From contig JAFZVE010000049.1 in the NCBI GenBank assembly GCA_017617995.1, forward strand, positions 162,454-226,453: a DNA stretch of 64,000 nucleotides, written 5' to 3'. The translations under genes were made by a program, and so were the position numbers. This DNA comes from Clostridiales bacterium (GTDB taxonomy: Bacteria > Bacillota > Clostridia > Saccharofermentanales > Saccharofermentanaceae). The notes under the pieces are model-generated. The model saw only the letters and a program-made list of their open reading frames with translations. It was not told the DNA's origin and did no database searches. Shown here in pieces: positions 9,194-17,585 of this stretch (its first letter is position 1; every line of letters starts with the position of its first letter).

Positions 9194-10962
9194 CGAATAA
9201 ACGCAATACCTACCGCGTGGACGAGACCCTCGAAGAGCCCTTTTCTCTCAAGCACTTAAAGCGCGCCTGGGTCTACATCAAAAAGTACTCCGCGAAGATG
9301 AGCATCGCCCTGATCCTTTCGGCCCTTGGTGCGATGGCGGCCCTCTGCGCCCCGAAGATCACCAAAGAAGCCCTCGACGTCGTCATTCCGAGCAAAGACA
9401 AGGAGCGTCTCCATATCCTGATCCTTCTTTTGATCATCGCCTACGCCGTCAGCATCGTCTTCTACACGATCCGCTCCCACATCATGGAGCGAATGTCCCA
9501 GGACATCGTGTACGACATCAGGAAAGACCTTTTCGCGCATCTGCAGGAATTGCCGTTCCAGTACTACGACGACCGTCCCCACGGCAAGATCCTGATCCGC
9601 GTCGTCAACTACGTCAACTCCGTCTGCGACATGCTCAGCAACGGCCTGATCAACGCGGTTCTGGAGATCATCAACCTCGTGTTTATCATTGCCTTCATGC
9701 TCACCACCGACGTCAAGCTCTCGGCGGTGGTCCTCATCGGCGTGCCGGTACTTGCGATCTTCATGTTCTGGGTCAAGAACAAACAGCGGAAGGCCTGGCA
9801 GATGGTGTCCAATAAGAACTCGAACCTCAACGCGTACCTGCAGGAAAACATCGTCGGCGCCAAGATCACGCAGATCTTCGCCCGCGAGGAGGAAAACGCC
9901 GAGATCTTCGAGGGCCTTTCCGACGACTGCCGAACGACCTGGATGGGGGCGCTCCGCTACACCAACCTGGTGTGGCCGGGCATCGACAGCATCTCGGTAT
10001 TCGTAAGAGGCGCCATCTTCGTCGTAGGCTTAGTGCTTTTCGCGCAGGGCCAGGAAACACTCGGCGCCATCGTGGCGGTGTCGAGCTACGCCGCGCGATT
10101 CTGGCAGCCCATCATGAACCTCGGCAACATCTTCAACAACTTCATCAACAACATGGCCTATCTCGAGCGCATTTTCGAGACTATCGACGAGCCGGTGGGT
10201 GTCAAGGACAAAGAGGGCGCAACACCGATGCCGGACATCAAGGGCGAGGTCGAGTTCCGGGACGTTTCTTTTTCCTACGAGGAGGGCAAAGAAGTCCTGC
10301 ACCACGTTTCCTTCACTGTCCCCGCGGGAAGTTCGATTGCTCTTGTTGGTCCTACGGGCGCCGGCAAAAGCACTATCGTCAGTCTGATCTCGCGCTTCTA
10401 TGATCTCAATTCGGGAAAGATCCTGATCGACGGGCAGGACATCGCGGACGTAACGCTCCGGTCTCTTCGGTCCCAGATGGGCATCATGCTGCAGGACAGC
10501 TTCATTTTCAGCGGCACCGTGGAGGACAACATCCGCTACGGCAAGCTCGACGCGACTTCGGACGAGATCGTCACCGCCAGCCGCGCGGTCTGCGCCGACG
10601 CCTTCATCAGCAAGATGCCCGGCGGCTACAAAACCGAGGTCAAGGAGCGCGGCGCCTCCCTGTCCCAGGGTCAGAAGCAGCTGATCTCCTTTGCAAGAAC
10701 GCTACTGTCGGATCCCGCTCTGCTGGTTCTGGATGAGGCGACGTCGAGTATTGATGTGCAGACGGAAAAAGCGCTGCAGAAGGGCCTGGATGCGATGCTC
10801 AAGGGGCGTACCTCCTTCATCATTGCCCACCGCCTGTCGACCATCAAGAATTGCGACCGCATCATGTACATCGACCAGGGCGGCATCACCGAGTGCGGCA
10901 CCCACGACGAACTCATGGCGAAAAAGGGCGACTACTACAAACTGTACGTCTCCCAGATGTAA
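9190..10962 (+). CDS. Heterodimeric ABC exporter subunit with canonical ATP site
   Basis: 590 residues. A six-helix membrane domain precedes a nucleotide-binding domain with Walker A GPTGAGKST, signature SLSQGQKQLISFAR and Walker B LLVLDEATSSID containing the catalytic Glu. It pairs with the upstream subunit, whose Walker B ends in Asp, giving one consensus and one degenerate ATP site as in BmrD/TM288-type partners. The start codon overlaps the upstream stop by 4 bp. Located in the cytoplasmic membrane. The AAAAGCACT 9-mer falls exactly on the Walker A Gly-Lys-Ser-Thr codons at 10366. Confidence 0.93.
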   Translation: MTNKRNTYRVDETLEEPFSLKHLKRAWVYIKKYSAKMSIALILSALGAMAALCAPKITKEALDVVIPSKDKERLHILILLLIIAYAVSIVFYTIRSHIMERMSQDIVYDIRKDLFAHLQELPFQYYDDRPHGKILIRVVNYVNSVCDMLSNGLINAVLEIINLVFIIAFMLTTDVKLSAVVLIGVPVLAIFMFWVKNKQRKAWQMVSNKNSNLNAYLQENIVGAKITQIFAREEENAEIFEGLSDDCRTTWMGALRYTNLVWPGIDSISVFVRGAIFVVGLVLFAQGQETLGAIVAVSSYAARFWQPIMNLGNIFNNFINNMAYLERIFETIDEPVGVKDKEGATPMPDIKGEVEFRDVSFSYEEGKEVLHHVSFTVPAGSSIALVGPTGAGKSTIVSLISRFYDLNSGKILIDGQDIADVTLRSLRSQMGIMLQDSFIFSGTVEDNIRYGKLDATSDEIVTASRAVCADAFISKMPGGYKTEVKERGASLSQGQKQLISFARTLLSDPALLVLDEATSSIDVQTEKALQKGLDAMLKGRTSFIIAHRLSTIKNCDRIMYIDQGGITECGTHDELMAKKGDYYKLYVSQM

Positions 10963-10967
10963 GCGAA

Positions 10968-11036
10968 AAAAAGAAATCCACGTCGCTGGTCCTCGGCGCC
11001 TCGCGCCTGCGGAATCGCTCCGTCGGATTTCTTTTT
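10968..11036 (+). terminator. Probable terminator of the ABC exporter operon
   Basis: AAAAAGAAATCC (10968-10979) pairs perfectly with GGATTTCTTTTT (11025-11036), the T-run being the 3' arm. The 45-base loop can fold further. It begins 6 bp after the exporter stop codon. Confidence 0.6.
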
Positions 11037-11188
11037 ATTCTTCGTGTTCATGCGCTTTCGTGAGTATAAGATAAGAGCCAAGAGATGCCAAGGTATCCCT
11101 TGCGCTCAAGTGCCGGAAAAACATTGACCAGATCTCCCGTTTAATGGCGAAGAAGCATCGATACTGTACCATGCTAATGCATAGAAAT

Positions 11189-11221
11189 GGACTGAATTTC
11201 GGGAAAATGCCGATTCAGTCC
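11189..11221. repeat. Single hairpin related to the 6.8-7.05 kb array
   Basis: GGACTGAAT (11189-11197) and ATTCAGTCC (11213-11221) form a perfect 9-bp stem with the same CTGAAT/ATTCAG core as the array upstream of the exporter. It lies in the 637-bp gene-free stretch 10963-11599, in which I see no convincing gene. Confidence 0.55.
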
Positions 11222-11235
11222 CAATTTTCTTCATC

Positions 11236-11399
11236 GTATACCCCCGGGGGGGGTATACCATAATGCGCCATCCCGCTTGTCAGTAAAAAAGCAAAGCAGA
11301 GTCCGTGCTGTCAAGCCCGAAGCCGCCAGGCTGGGCGGTGCGAAGCAGGCTTTACAGCGCGGATCTGGTTTGTATACTTTTTTCGAAACGGGATGGCGC
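11236..11399. repeat. GTATACCCCC palindrome and long-range inverted repeat
   Basis: GTATACCCCC (11236-11245) and GGGGGTATAC (11249-11258) form a 10-bp palindrome with a 3-base loop. Just inside it, GCGCCATCCCG (11265-11275) is repeated in inverse as CGGGATGGCGC (11389-11399), with GTATAC near both arms. The whole has the shape of a small non-autonomous element or a large structured leader, but I found no target duplication or transposase. Confidence 0.4.
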
Positions 11400-11599
11400 A
11401 AACACGAAGCGCCTTTACCCAGTATCATTTCGTTTTTTTCAGGACCAGTATCATTGCGTTCTTTTCTGGATTTGTTTATCATCAAGAGGGGATGGAATAA
11501 TATGGTTTCCGATTTCCGATAAGAAAAAGAGGATCGGCGGTCCGATTAATGGATGAGATCCGATTTGAGGACAGGGAAGCACAGGGGAAGGTAATGAAT

Positions 11600-13111
11600 A
11601 TGAAGCGTTTGGTTGCGGTTTTGTTGAGTGTGGCGCTGGTTGCTTCGGCAGGTTGCAGTAAAGAAGAGACGTCGGATAAAGCGGCGAAAGATCGATCTCT
11701 AAAAAGCGATGTAACAGGCACAGAAGAAGAGGCGTCGGATAGAAAAGATTCGGAGGCTTCCGGAGATTCCGACAGCAGCGATCCGGATGTATCTTCCGAT
11801 GGTTCAGAAAGCGATACGGATACATCTTCCGGAAGCACGACTAGCGCTCCCAATCCACCGGCAGGAGCTGTAGCAATCAACGAAGAAAACTTCCCGGACA
11901 GTGTTTTTCGAGCATACATAAGCGAAAATCTCGACCTGAACGCGGACGGGTTCATGGACGAAGAAGAGATCTGCGAAGTCACAAAACTGAATTTCAACGC
12001 AGAAGACGAAGAAGGACTGACTTCGCTCAAAGGAGTGGAGTATTTTACGGCGCTTACAAGCCTGAGCTATCGCGGAGAGGAATCGTCGCAGGAGTCGCTG
12101 CAGGAACTGGATGTCAGCCAGAATACCGAGCTTATCGAGATATGGATAACCAATACGCAGATAACGACACTGGATGTGAGCGCGAATACAAAACTTGAGG
12201 AACTTTGGTGTTACGACGGAAAACTGGAGAAGGTGATCTTCGGCGACAATCCGGAGCTGTGGCGGATCCGTGTGAGTGGGAATCCGCTCAAGGAACTGGA
12301 TTTGAGCCAATGTCCGGCACTCAAAATGTTTGTGTGTTTTGAGACGAATATCCAGAGCCTCGATCTTTCCCATAATCCGAAACTTAACACGCTTTCCTGC
12401 GGTTCAACTCCTCTAAAAGCACTGGACCTGAGTGTTTGTCCGGAACTGGAGAGCCTGTTTGTGGATCAGTGTCTGCTCGAAAATCTCGATCTGAACGGGT
12501 GCCCTCTTCTTCGGACTCTTTCCTGTAAAGAGTGCGGGCTGACTTCGCTGGATGTGAGTATGTGCCCGGAACTTGATGTTCTGTATTGTGACGGGAATCA
12601 ATTGACGGAACTGGATCTGTCGGCGAATACCCGGATGGTGATCCTCACCTGTAACGGCAATCAGCTGACGACGCTGGATCTGGAGAAGATGGAGCTCCCT
12701 ATAGGTGTAGAATGCGCAAACAATCTTCTGACGGAGATCCGTGTCCCGAAGAGCATCGTGAATCTCGATTGCACGAATAATCAGATCACCCGCCTGGATT
12801 TTAAGAATACCGATATCAATGGACTGATTTGCTGTGGCAATCCTCTTACGTCTCTTTCTTTCGGTGAGTTCACGTCTCTTCTGCTGCTCGATGTCCGGGA
12901 TACGCAGCTTGTTTCTGTGGATATCCGGAACTGTTCGGGTCTTGTGGAGACGATGCAGAAGTGCGAGCGGAAGGAAATGACAGAGGACGGGACCGACGTT
13001 ACCGGCACGGGTAAGGATTTTGACTACTACGAGGTCAGCGGATATGTAGTCGAGTTCGATGTGCTTACGAGCGTCCTCTTCTGCGAGGGCACAGAGATCG
13101 TGTGGAAATGA
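11600..13111 (+). CDS. Leucine-rich-repeat lipoprotein
   Basis: 503 residues from the ATG at 11600, chosen because GGGGAAGG lies 8 bases upstream and the protein then opens with a lipoprotein signal (MKRLVAVLLSVALVASAGC; Cys at residue 19). An acidic Ser/Asp linker (~20-75) is followed by FPDSVFRAYISENLDLNADGFMDEEE, an internalin/dockerin-like opening often found before such repeats. About fourteen ~21-residue leucine-rich repeats follow (LTSLDVSMCPELDVLYCDGN, LTELDLSANTRM). LRR proteins of this type serve in protein-protein or surface contacts. Anchored to the outer face of the membrane by lipidation. A strong terminator follows. Ligand unknown. Confidence 0.85.
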   Translation: MKRLVAVLLSVALVASAGCSKEETSDKAAKDRSLKSDVTGTEEEASDRKDSEASGDSDSSDPDVSSDGSESDTDTSSGSTTSAPNPPAGAVAINEENFPDSVFRAYISENLDLNADGFMDEEEICEVTKLNFNAEDEEGLTSLKGVEYFTALTSLSYRGEESSQESLQELDVSQNTELIEIWITNTQITTLDVSANTKLEELWCYDGKLEKVIFGDNPELWRIRVSGNPLKELDLSQCPALKMFVCFETNIQSLDLSHNPKLNTLSCGSTPLKALDLSVCPELESLFVDQCLLENLDLNGCPLLRTLSCKECGLTSLDVSMCPELDVLYCDGNQLTELDLSANTRMVILTCNGNQLTTLDLEKMELPIGVECANNLLTEIRVPKSIVNLDCTNNQITRLDFKNTDINGLICCGNPLTSLSFGEFTSLLLLDVRDTQLVSVDIRNCSGLVETMQKCERKEMTEDGTDVTGTGKDFDYYEVSGYVVEFDVLTSVLFCEGTEIVWK

Positions 13112-13141
13112 TCCGATGCGCGATGCATGTAGTGGAATAAG

Positions 13142-13173
13142 AAAGGAGCTGTCTTTCTAGACAGCTCCTTTTT
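13142..13173. terminator. Strong bidirectional terminator
   Basis: A perfect 13-bp stem, AAAGGAGCTGTCT (13142-13154) and AGACAGCTCCTTT (13159-13171), with a 4-base loop and a T-run continuing to 13173. It separates the convergent LRR lipoprotein and pyruvate kinase genes. On the minus strand the tail is TTTCTTATT. Confidence 0.92.
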
Positions 13174-13214
13174 CAGTTACAGTAAGTACTTTTCTTCGTG
13201 TGGGAGTGATCCGC

Positions 13215-14981
13215 TCAGGACACCGATCCGCGCTTGGCGTCGATGGAGACAGTAGCGCCATCCTTCAGAAGCTTGGTGCAGTTCTCACAGGACAGGATCG
13301 CCGGGATATCCAGCGCCATGGCTACTGTTGCGGCATGGGAAGCGGAATCATCGTCCTCGACGATCAGGGCTTTTGCGTGCTTAATGAAGGGCATCATCTT
13401 GTTGTTGGTGTACGGCGCCACGAGGATAATGCTGTCGTCCTCAGACAGCGGAAGCTGTTCGTCGAGGTGCTCCGGATCCTTGACGATATAGACCGTACCG
13501 GTCACCGTCGAACCCTGCTCATCCGAAGTCGGCTGGCCGTTACCGTGTACGATGGACTTACCGAGCGCCTGGACCTTGATGGTGTTGGTCGTACCGCTCA
13601 TGCCGACCGGCGTGCCGCCTGTCATGACAACGAGATCGCCGTTACTGAGGAACGAACACTTCTGGGCCGCCTCCATACCGACTTCGAACATCTCGTCTGT
13701 GGTCTGTACTTCCGGCACCAGAATCGGGTAGACGCCCCAGCTGAGGTTCAGCTGACGCTGTACACGCGGGAAAAGCGTGCCCGCCACGATCGGGCTTGCC
13801 GGACGGAAACGGGAGATCTGTCTCGCTGTTCTGCCTCCGTGTGTGACTGTAACGATCGCCTTGGCGTTAAGGTCCATGGCTGTCGTACAGGTCGCGTGAG
13901 AGATCGCGTTCGCAACAGAGGGCATCATGGACGGCTTGGACTTACTGAACTGATCCCAGTAGTCGATATCCGCTTCAGTCTGCTCCGCGATCTGGACCAT
14001 CATCTTCAGCGCCTCGACCGGATACTTACCGTTTGCGGTCTCACCGGAGAGCATGACCGCGGAAGTGCCGTCGTAGATGGCGTTGGCGACGTCGGAAACC
14101 TCCGCACGCGTCGGACGTGGGTTACGGATCATGGAGTCGAGCATCTGTGTCGCCGTGATCGAGATCTTACCGGCCGTGTGGCACTGCTGGATGCATCTCT
14201 TCTGGACGATCGGAACATTTGCCGCGGGGATCTCGACACCGAGGTCACCACGGGCGACCATGATACCGTTACTGACACGCAGGATCTCGTCGAAATTCAG
14301 GATGCCTTCGTTGTTCTCGATCTTCGCGATGATGTTGATGCCGTGATCGCCGTGCTTCTCAAGAATATGGCGGATCTCCTGGACGTCCTTCGCCTTTCTT
14401 ACGAAAGAGGCCGCGATGAAATCAAACTCGTTCTTTACTGCGAAGAGGATGTCTTCCTTATCTTTTGCTGTCAGCGCCGGAAGGCACAGCTCAACATCCG
14501 GGACATTGATGCTCTTCTTCGTGCTGACCGGACCGCCGTTCTTGACCGTGCAGTAGATGTCTCCGCCCTCGATACGGGTGACGCCCAGCTCGATGAGGCC
14601 GTCGTCGATCAGGATGCGGGAGCCTTCTTTTACGTCGCCGGCGAGCTCCTTATACGAGACCGAGAACTCTTTGTCATTTCCGATGATATCCTTCTGGCGG
14701 ATGACGATCTCGGATCCCTCGACCAGAGTGGTTCTGCCGCCTTCAAATTCGCCCGTTCTGATTTCCGGGCCCTTGGTGTCGAGAAGAAGCGCCACCGGCA
14801 GATCCAGCTCCTCGCGGATCCGCTTCACGCGGTCGATCCTGGCCTGATGTTCCTCGTAGGAACCGTGGGAGAAATTGAGTCTTGCGACGTTCATGCCGGC
14901 GAGCATCAGTTCGCGAACGACCTCGTCCGAGTCCGCAGCCGGACCCAAAGTACAGATTATCTTCGTCTTACGCATACACAT
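13215..14981 (-). CDS. pyk: Pyruvate kinase with C-terminal PEP-utiliser-like domain
   Basis: 588 residues. It converts PEP and ADP to pyruvate and ATP, the last step of glycolysis. Visible signatures are RKTKIICTLGPA at the N-terminus, NVARLNFSHG, LLDTKGPEIRTGEF, the active-site region IAKIENNEG, the MVARGDLGVEIP loop, TQMLDSM, and the A/C domains to ~470. An extra ~110-residue C-terminal domain follows, resembling the PEP-utilising mobile domain, with DSASHAATVA, as is common in Bacillus/Clostridia enzymes. The start is set by AAGGAG seven bases upstream of the codon at 14981; further upstream codons have no ribosome site. Single-gene transcript between a terminator and an unrelated gene pair. 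Confidence 0.96.
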   Translation of the reverse strand: MCMRKTKIICTLGPAADSDEVVRELMLAGMNVARLNFSHGSYEEHQARIDRVKRIREELDLPVALLLDTKGPEIRTGEFEGGRTTLVEGSEIVIRQKDIIGNDKEFSVSYKELAGDVKEGSRILIDDGLIELGVTRIEGGDIYCTVKNGGPVSTKKSINVPDVELCLPALTAKDKEDILFAVKNEFDFIAASFVRKAKDVQEIRHILEKHGDHGINIIAKIENNEGILNFDEILRVSNGIMVARGDLGVEIPAANVPIVQKRCIQQCHTAGKISITATQMLDSMIRNPRPTRAEVSDVANAIYDGTSAVMLSGETANGKYPVEALKMMVQIAEQTEADIDYWDQFSKSKPSMMPSVANAISHATCTTAMDLNAKAIVTVTHGGRTARQISRFRPASPIVAGTLFPRVQRQLNLSWGVYPILVPEVQTTDEMFEVGMEAAQKCSFLSNGDLVVMTGGTPVGMSGTTNTIKVQALGKSIVHGNGQPTSDEQGSTVTGTVYIVKDPEHLDEQLPLSEDDSIILVAPYTNNKMMPFIKHAKALIVEDDDSASHAATVAMALDIPAILSCENCTKLLKDGATVSIDAKRGSVS

Positions 14982-15126
14982 ATAAAGTCTCCTTATCTTA
15001 TCGCGCCACCGTTTCCGGCGCACGGAACTAAACCAGATTTTGACGCCTTTACTTTACCACTTGCCATGAGTCAATACCACAGAAATGGTGTTGTGCGATT
15101 TGTCAAAATCTTGTTTTAGAAGAAGA

Positions 15127-15777
15127 CTACTGTTCAAAATCACTGAAGTCGTCGTCGGGATTGTCGTTTTCCCAGAGAGGACGCGTAGCCGTGGGCGCTT
15201 CGTAGATCGGCTCGTTCGGATCAAAGGCGGGTAAGGTGTCGGCAGTATCCTCGGCACCCGGTGCCATTGCATCTGCCCCCTTTACTTCGGAAGCTCCGGG
15301 AACAGTACTACTCGCGACGGAAGTTGTGCTGTTTTTATCCTTCGAAGAGACGGCCGGTACCGGATCCTTCTTTTGCTCCTTCGCATCGGACAGAAGAGCC
15401 AGTTTCTTCAGCTCCGCTTTGACCGCTTCCATATCCACATTCTCGTCTCCCGGCTTCGGGATATAGCGCTCTACAGGCTTTAGAGGAGGAGCGGAAAGCT
15501 TGTGACTTGCATAGTCGACGATGCTCTTTTCGTTCGTAAACATCGTCATGGTGAGCTCGGTGTAGGAGTCGAAGATCGGACCGGGGACGATCGGACCGAA
15601 GTCTTCCTTTGAAGTAAACGTGACACCGATCGTGAAATCGTCGATGCCCTGCGTACTTTCTCCGCCGATGATGTTCGACTTGCGGAGAAGATGGGCCATC
15701 AGGAGAAGCGCGCCGCCGATGCCTCCGAGCAGTCCTAAAGCTATGCCTGCAAACCAGAATCCGTTCATGCGCGTCAC
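15127..15777 (-). CDS. Small membrane-anchored protein, unknown function
   Basis: 216 residues. One membrane segment (residues ~7-30, WFAGIALGLLGGIGGALLLMA), then ~75 residues of compact sequence (FTIGVTFTSKEDFGPIVPGPIF; YASHKLSAPPLKPVERYIPKPGDEN), then an acidic, Ser/Ala/Pro-rich tail that looks disordered. The start codon overlaps the stop of the upstream zinc-ribbon gene by 4 bp (ATGA), so the two are translationally coupled and likely work together. I do not recognise the family; no catalytic motif is visible. Confidence 0.75.
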   Translation of the reverse strand: MTRMNGFWFAGIALGLLGGIGGALLLMAHLLRKSNIIGGESTQGIDDFTIGVTFTSKEDFGPIVPGPIFDSYTELTMTMFTNEKSIVDYASHKLSAPPLKPVERYIPKPGDENVDMEAVKAELKKLALLSDAKEQKKDPVPAVSSKDKNSTTSVASSTVPGASEVKGADAMAPGAEDTADTLPAFDPNEPIYEAPTATRPLWENDNPDDDFSDFEQ

Positions 15778-17057
15778 CCCACTTTCTTTCTGAGGAAATT
15801 GAACATCGAGGCGGACTGCGAGAGCTTGAGCTGTTTCACCGCTTTCCGGAAGCGTCGAATGCCGAAACTGATCATGCCACCGAAGCCGAAGATGAGCAGA
15901 GAGACCACAAGCGAGATCATCGTACTGTCGTTATCAGACTCACCGTACTTGGGGTAGGTGGTCTTCGGCGTATCGGCGGGGTAGAGGGCCGGCAGCAGGA
16001 ACTTGGCCAGGACGAAACTGATGATCGCGGTCAGAACGATCGCGGTCAGGATCGTTAAGGCGTAGAATGCTTTCTCGTTCCAGGGTGCGCCGCAGACGAC
16101 TTTTCCGGTCTGCCCGTTGACGAGGACCGTGCTCTGGAAACCATTGTGCTTATAGGTGACGAACCAGACGGGGATCATGGTGTACTTGAGGTCACGGTCG
16201 ATAAGAAGAAGCTGCCGGGTGGTGTACATACGCTTATCCGAACCGCCGAAAGTATCTTTCGCGGCTGCGTCATAGGCTTCGTGACAGCGGTGGGAGACGT
16301 CGTGCTCCAGTTGCTCGGTGTTGATGGTGGAACTGTTGGAATAAAATCCCAGGAGATAGTCTTCGTCGAAGTTCTTGAGCTGCGAATAATCGAAAGGCTC
16401 GAGGCACTGTATACTCTTTGTCGAGAGCATCCGCGCGCCGTCGATGGGAAGGTTCCTGATCATGAGCTCGCCGGAACGACCCCAGTAGAGTGTCTCATAA
16501 CTGTTCTCGTCTTTCTTGACGCGGGAACTGAAGACACTGGCCTCCGCAAGGCGGGCATTGACGAGCCAGTACGGAAGATAGATGCCGTGCACCTGCTCGG
16601 GATCGAAATTCCGGATAGATTTCGGAATAAGCCAGCCTTTGGCGAAGCGCTTCTTGATGAGATCGACCGCCTGTTCCTTCGTGATCTGGAACGGGATGAT
16701 GAACTCCGGTGATTTTTCCTTGGCGATACGACTGAAAACGACGTTGGTGTTACCGCAGTAGATGCATTTGGTCGAGATATCCGTTCCGTTAATGGCGATT
16801 TCGCCGCCACACGAATTGCAGGTATAGATATAGCAATCCATGTAGTCTTTCTTGACTTCGTCGAAGCCGAGGATCTCATCGTCGTTCTTACCGTACACTT
16901 CCTCGGCGGAAACGGGCGCTTTATCACTTACGACAGCCTTGTCTGATGACTCGACCTCCTCAGCAGTCCACGAACTGCCGCAGCTTCGGCAGACGACCCG
17001 CTGTGTCGCCGGATCGAAAACCAGCGGAGCGGCACAGTTTTTACATAAAGTAGCCAT
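15774..17057 (-). CDS. Zinc-ribbon membrane protein
   Basis: 427 residues. Four CxxC knuckles form two zinc ribbons: CKNC and CRSC in residues 5-26, CNSC and CIYC at about 75-100. These are followed by a ~190-residue domain seen in many Firmicute zinc-ribbon proteins (FIIPFQITKEQAVDLIKKRF, GIYLPYWLVNA, DRDLKYTMIPVWFVTYKHNG). Two hydrophobic segments sit in the last third (~330-355 and ~375-400), with a basic C-terminal tail. Similar proteins are often annotated as TFIIB-type zinc-ribbon proteins or PriA-like by weak similarity, but no helicase motif is present. First gene of a two-gene operon with the overlapping membrane protein. Function unknown. Confidence 0.8.
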   Translation of the reverse strand: MATLCKNCAAPLVFDPATQRVVCRSCGSSWTAEEVESSDKAVVSDKAPVSAEEVYGKNDDEILGFDEVKKDYMDCYIYTCNSCGGEIAINGTDISTKCIYCGNTNVVFSRIAKEKSPEFIIPFQITKEQAVDLIKKRFAKGWLIPKSIRNFDPEQVHGIYLPYWLVNARLAEASVFSSRVKKDENSYETLYWGRSGELMIRNLPIDGARMLSTKSIQCLEPFDYSQLKNFDEDYLLGFYSNSSTINTEQLEHDVSHRCHEAYDAAAKDTFGGSDKRMYTTRQLLLIDRDLKYTMIPVWFVTYKHNGFQSTVLVNGQTGKVVCGAPWNEKAFYALTILTAIVLTAIISFVLAKFLLPALYPADTPKTTYPKYGESDNDSTMISLVVSLLIFGFGGMISFGIRRFRKAVKQLKLSQSASMFNFLRKKVG

Positions 17058-17265
17058 AAAGAAACTCCATGAGGCTTAGAGCCTGATCCTGTTCGTCAGA
17101 GCTCATACGGATAAATACTATTTAAGTATACCACTAATGTGAAAAAAGAGCTGTGAAGCAGTCCTTAAGCGCCTGCCGGCCCGGCCGCGTCTCATTGGCC
17201 AAAACCGATAAGACCACCCTCGCGAAAAGTAAAGGAATTTGTATAAAAAATCTGTCGGTTTTCGG

Positions 17266-17294
17266 ATGACAGGAAGGACGTCTTAGCATATTAT
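17266..17294 (+). promoter_or_regulatory. Candidate sigma-70-type promoter for pflB
   Basis: ATGACA (17266-17271), a 17-base spacer, TATTAT (17289-17294). It lies ~290 bp before the pflB start, leaving a long leader that contains the GGGGTGGCACCTG repeats. Redox control of pfl is common, but no operator is identified. Confidence 0.5.
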
Positions 17295-17356
17295 GTAGGG
17301 GTAATGAAAATCATTTCTCCGGAAAGAGTATCTTCTTTTCGAGAAGCACTTGCGGA

Positions 17357-17442
17357 CGGGGTGGCACCTGTCCCTTGGAAATCAGGCCGTGTGGCGGGGT
17401 GGCACCTGCCGGGAGACGCGGATCATGTCGGGGTGGCACCTG
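17357..17442 (+). repeat. Three direct repeats CGGGGTGGCACCTG in the pflB leader
   Basis: Identical 14-mers at 17357-17370, 17395-17408 and 17429-17442 (spacing 38 and 34). The core GGGTGGCACC resembles the T-box antiterminator bulge sequence, but there is no specifier stem, terminator or third-party T-box structure. The rest of the 17058-17585 gap shows no gene. Confidence 0.75.
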
Positions 17443-17585
17443 ACGCATGAGGACCGGTGGTTCCGGAACAGAAGAGAAATGAATGGAAGATGGTTTTTGT
17501 GCAAGGCTTTTTTAGATGACTGATTCGGGAGAGGGCCCGATTAAGGGTGCTCCGCAGAAAATGTTCGATAGGGAGGATTATTGCA

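Noticed and set aside
11231..11556. Small overlapping frames in the gap before the LRR lipoprotein
   Set aside because: They overlap in opposite strands across inverted repeats and have no codon bias or ribosome sites.
13200..15119. Long plus-strand open frame opposite pyruvate kinase
   Set aside because: It is the antisense shadow of pyk; the pyk frame has all catalytic motifs and a ribosome site, while the shadow has no recognisable domain.
17357..17442. T-box riboswitch in the pflB leader
   Set aside because: Only the GGGTGGCACC core is present, three times; there is no specifier stem, antiterminator pair or terminator.
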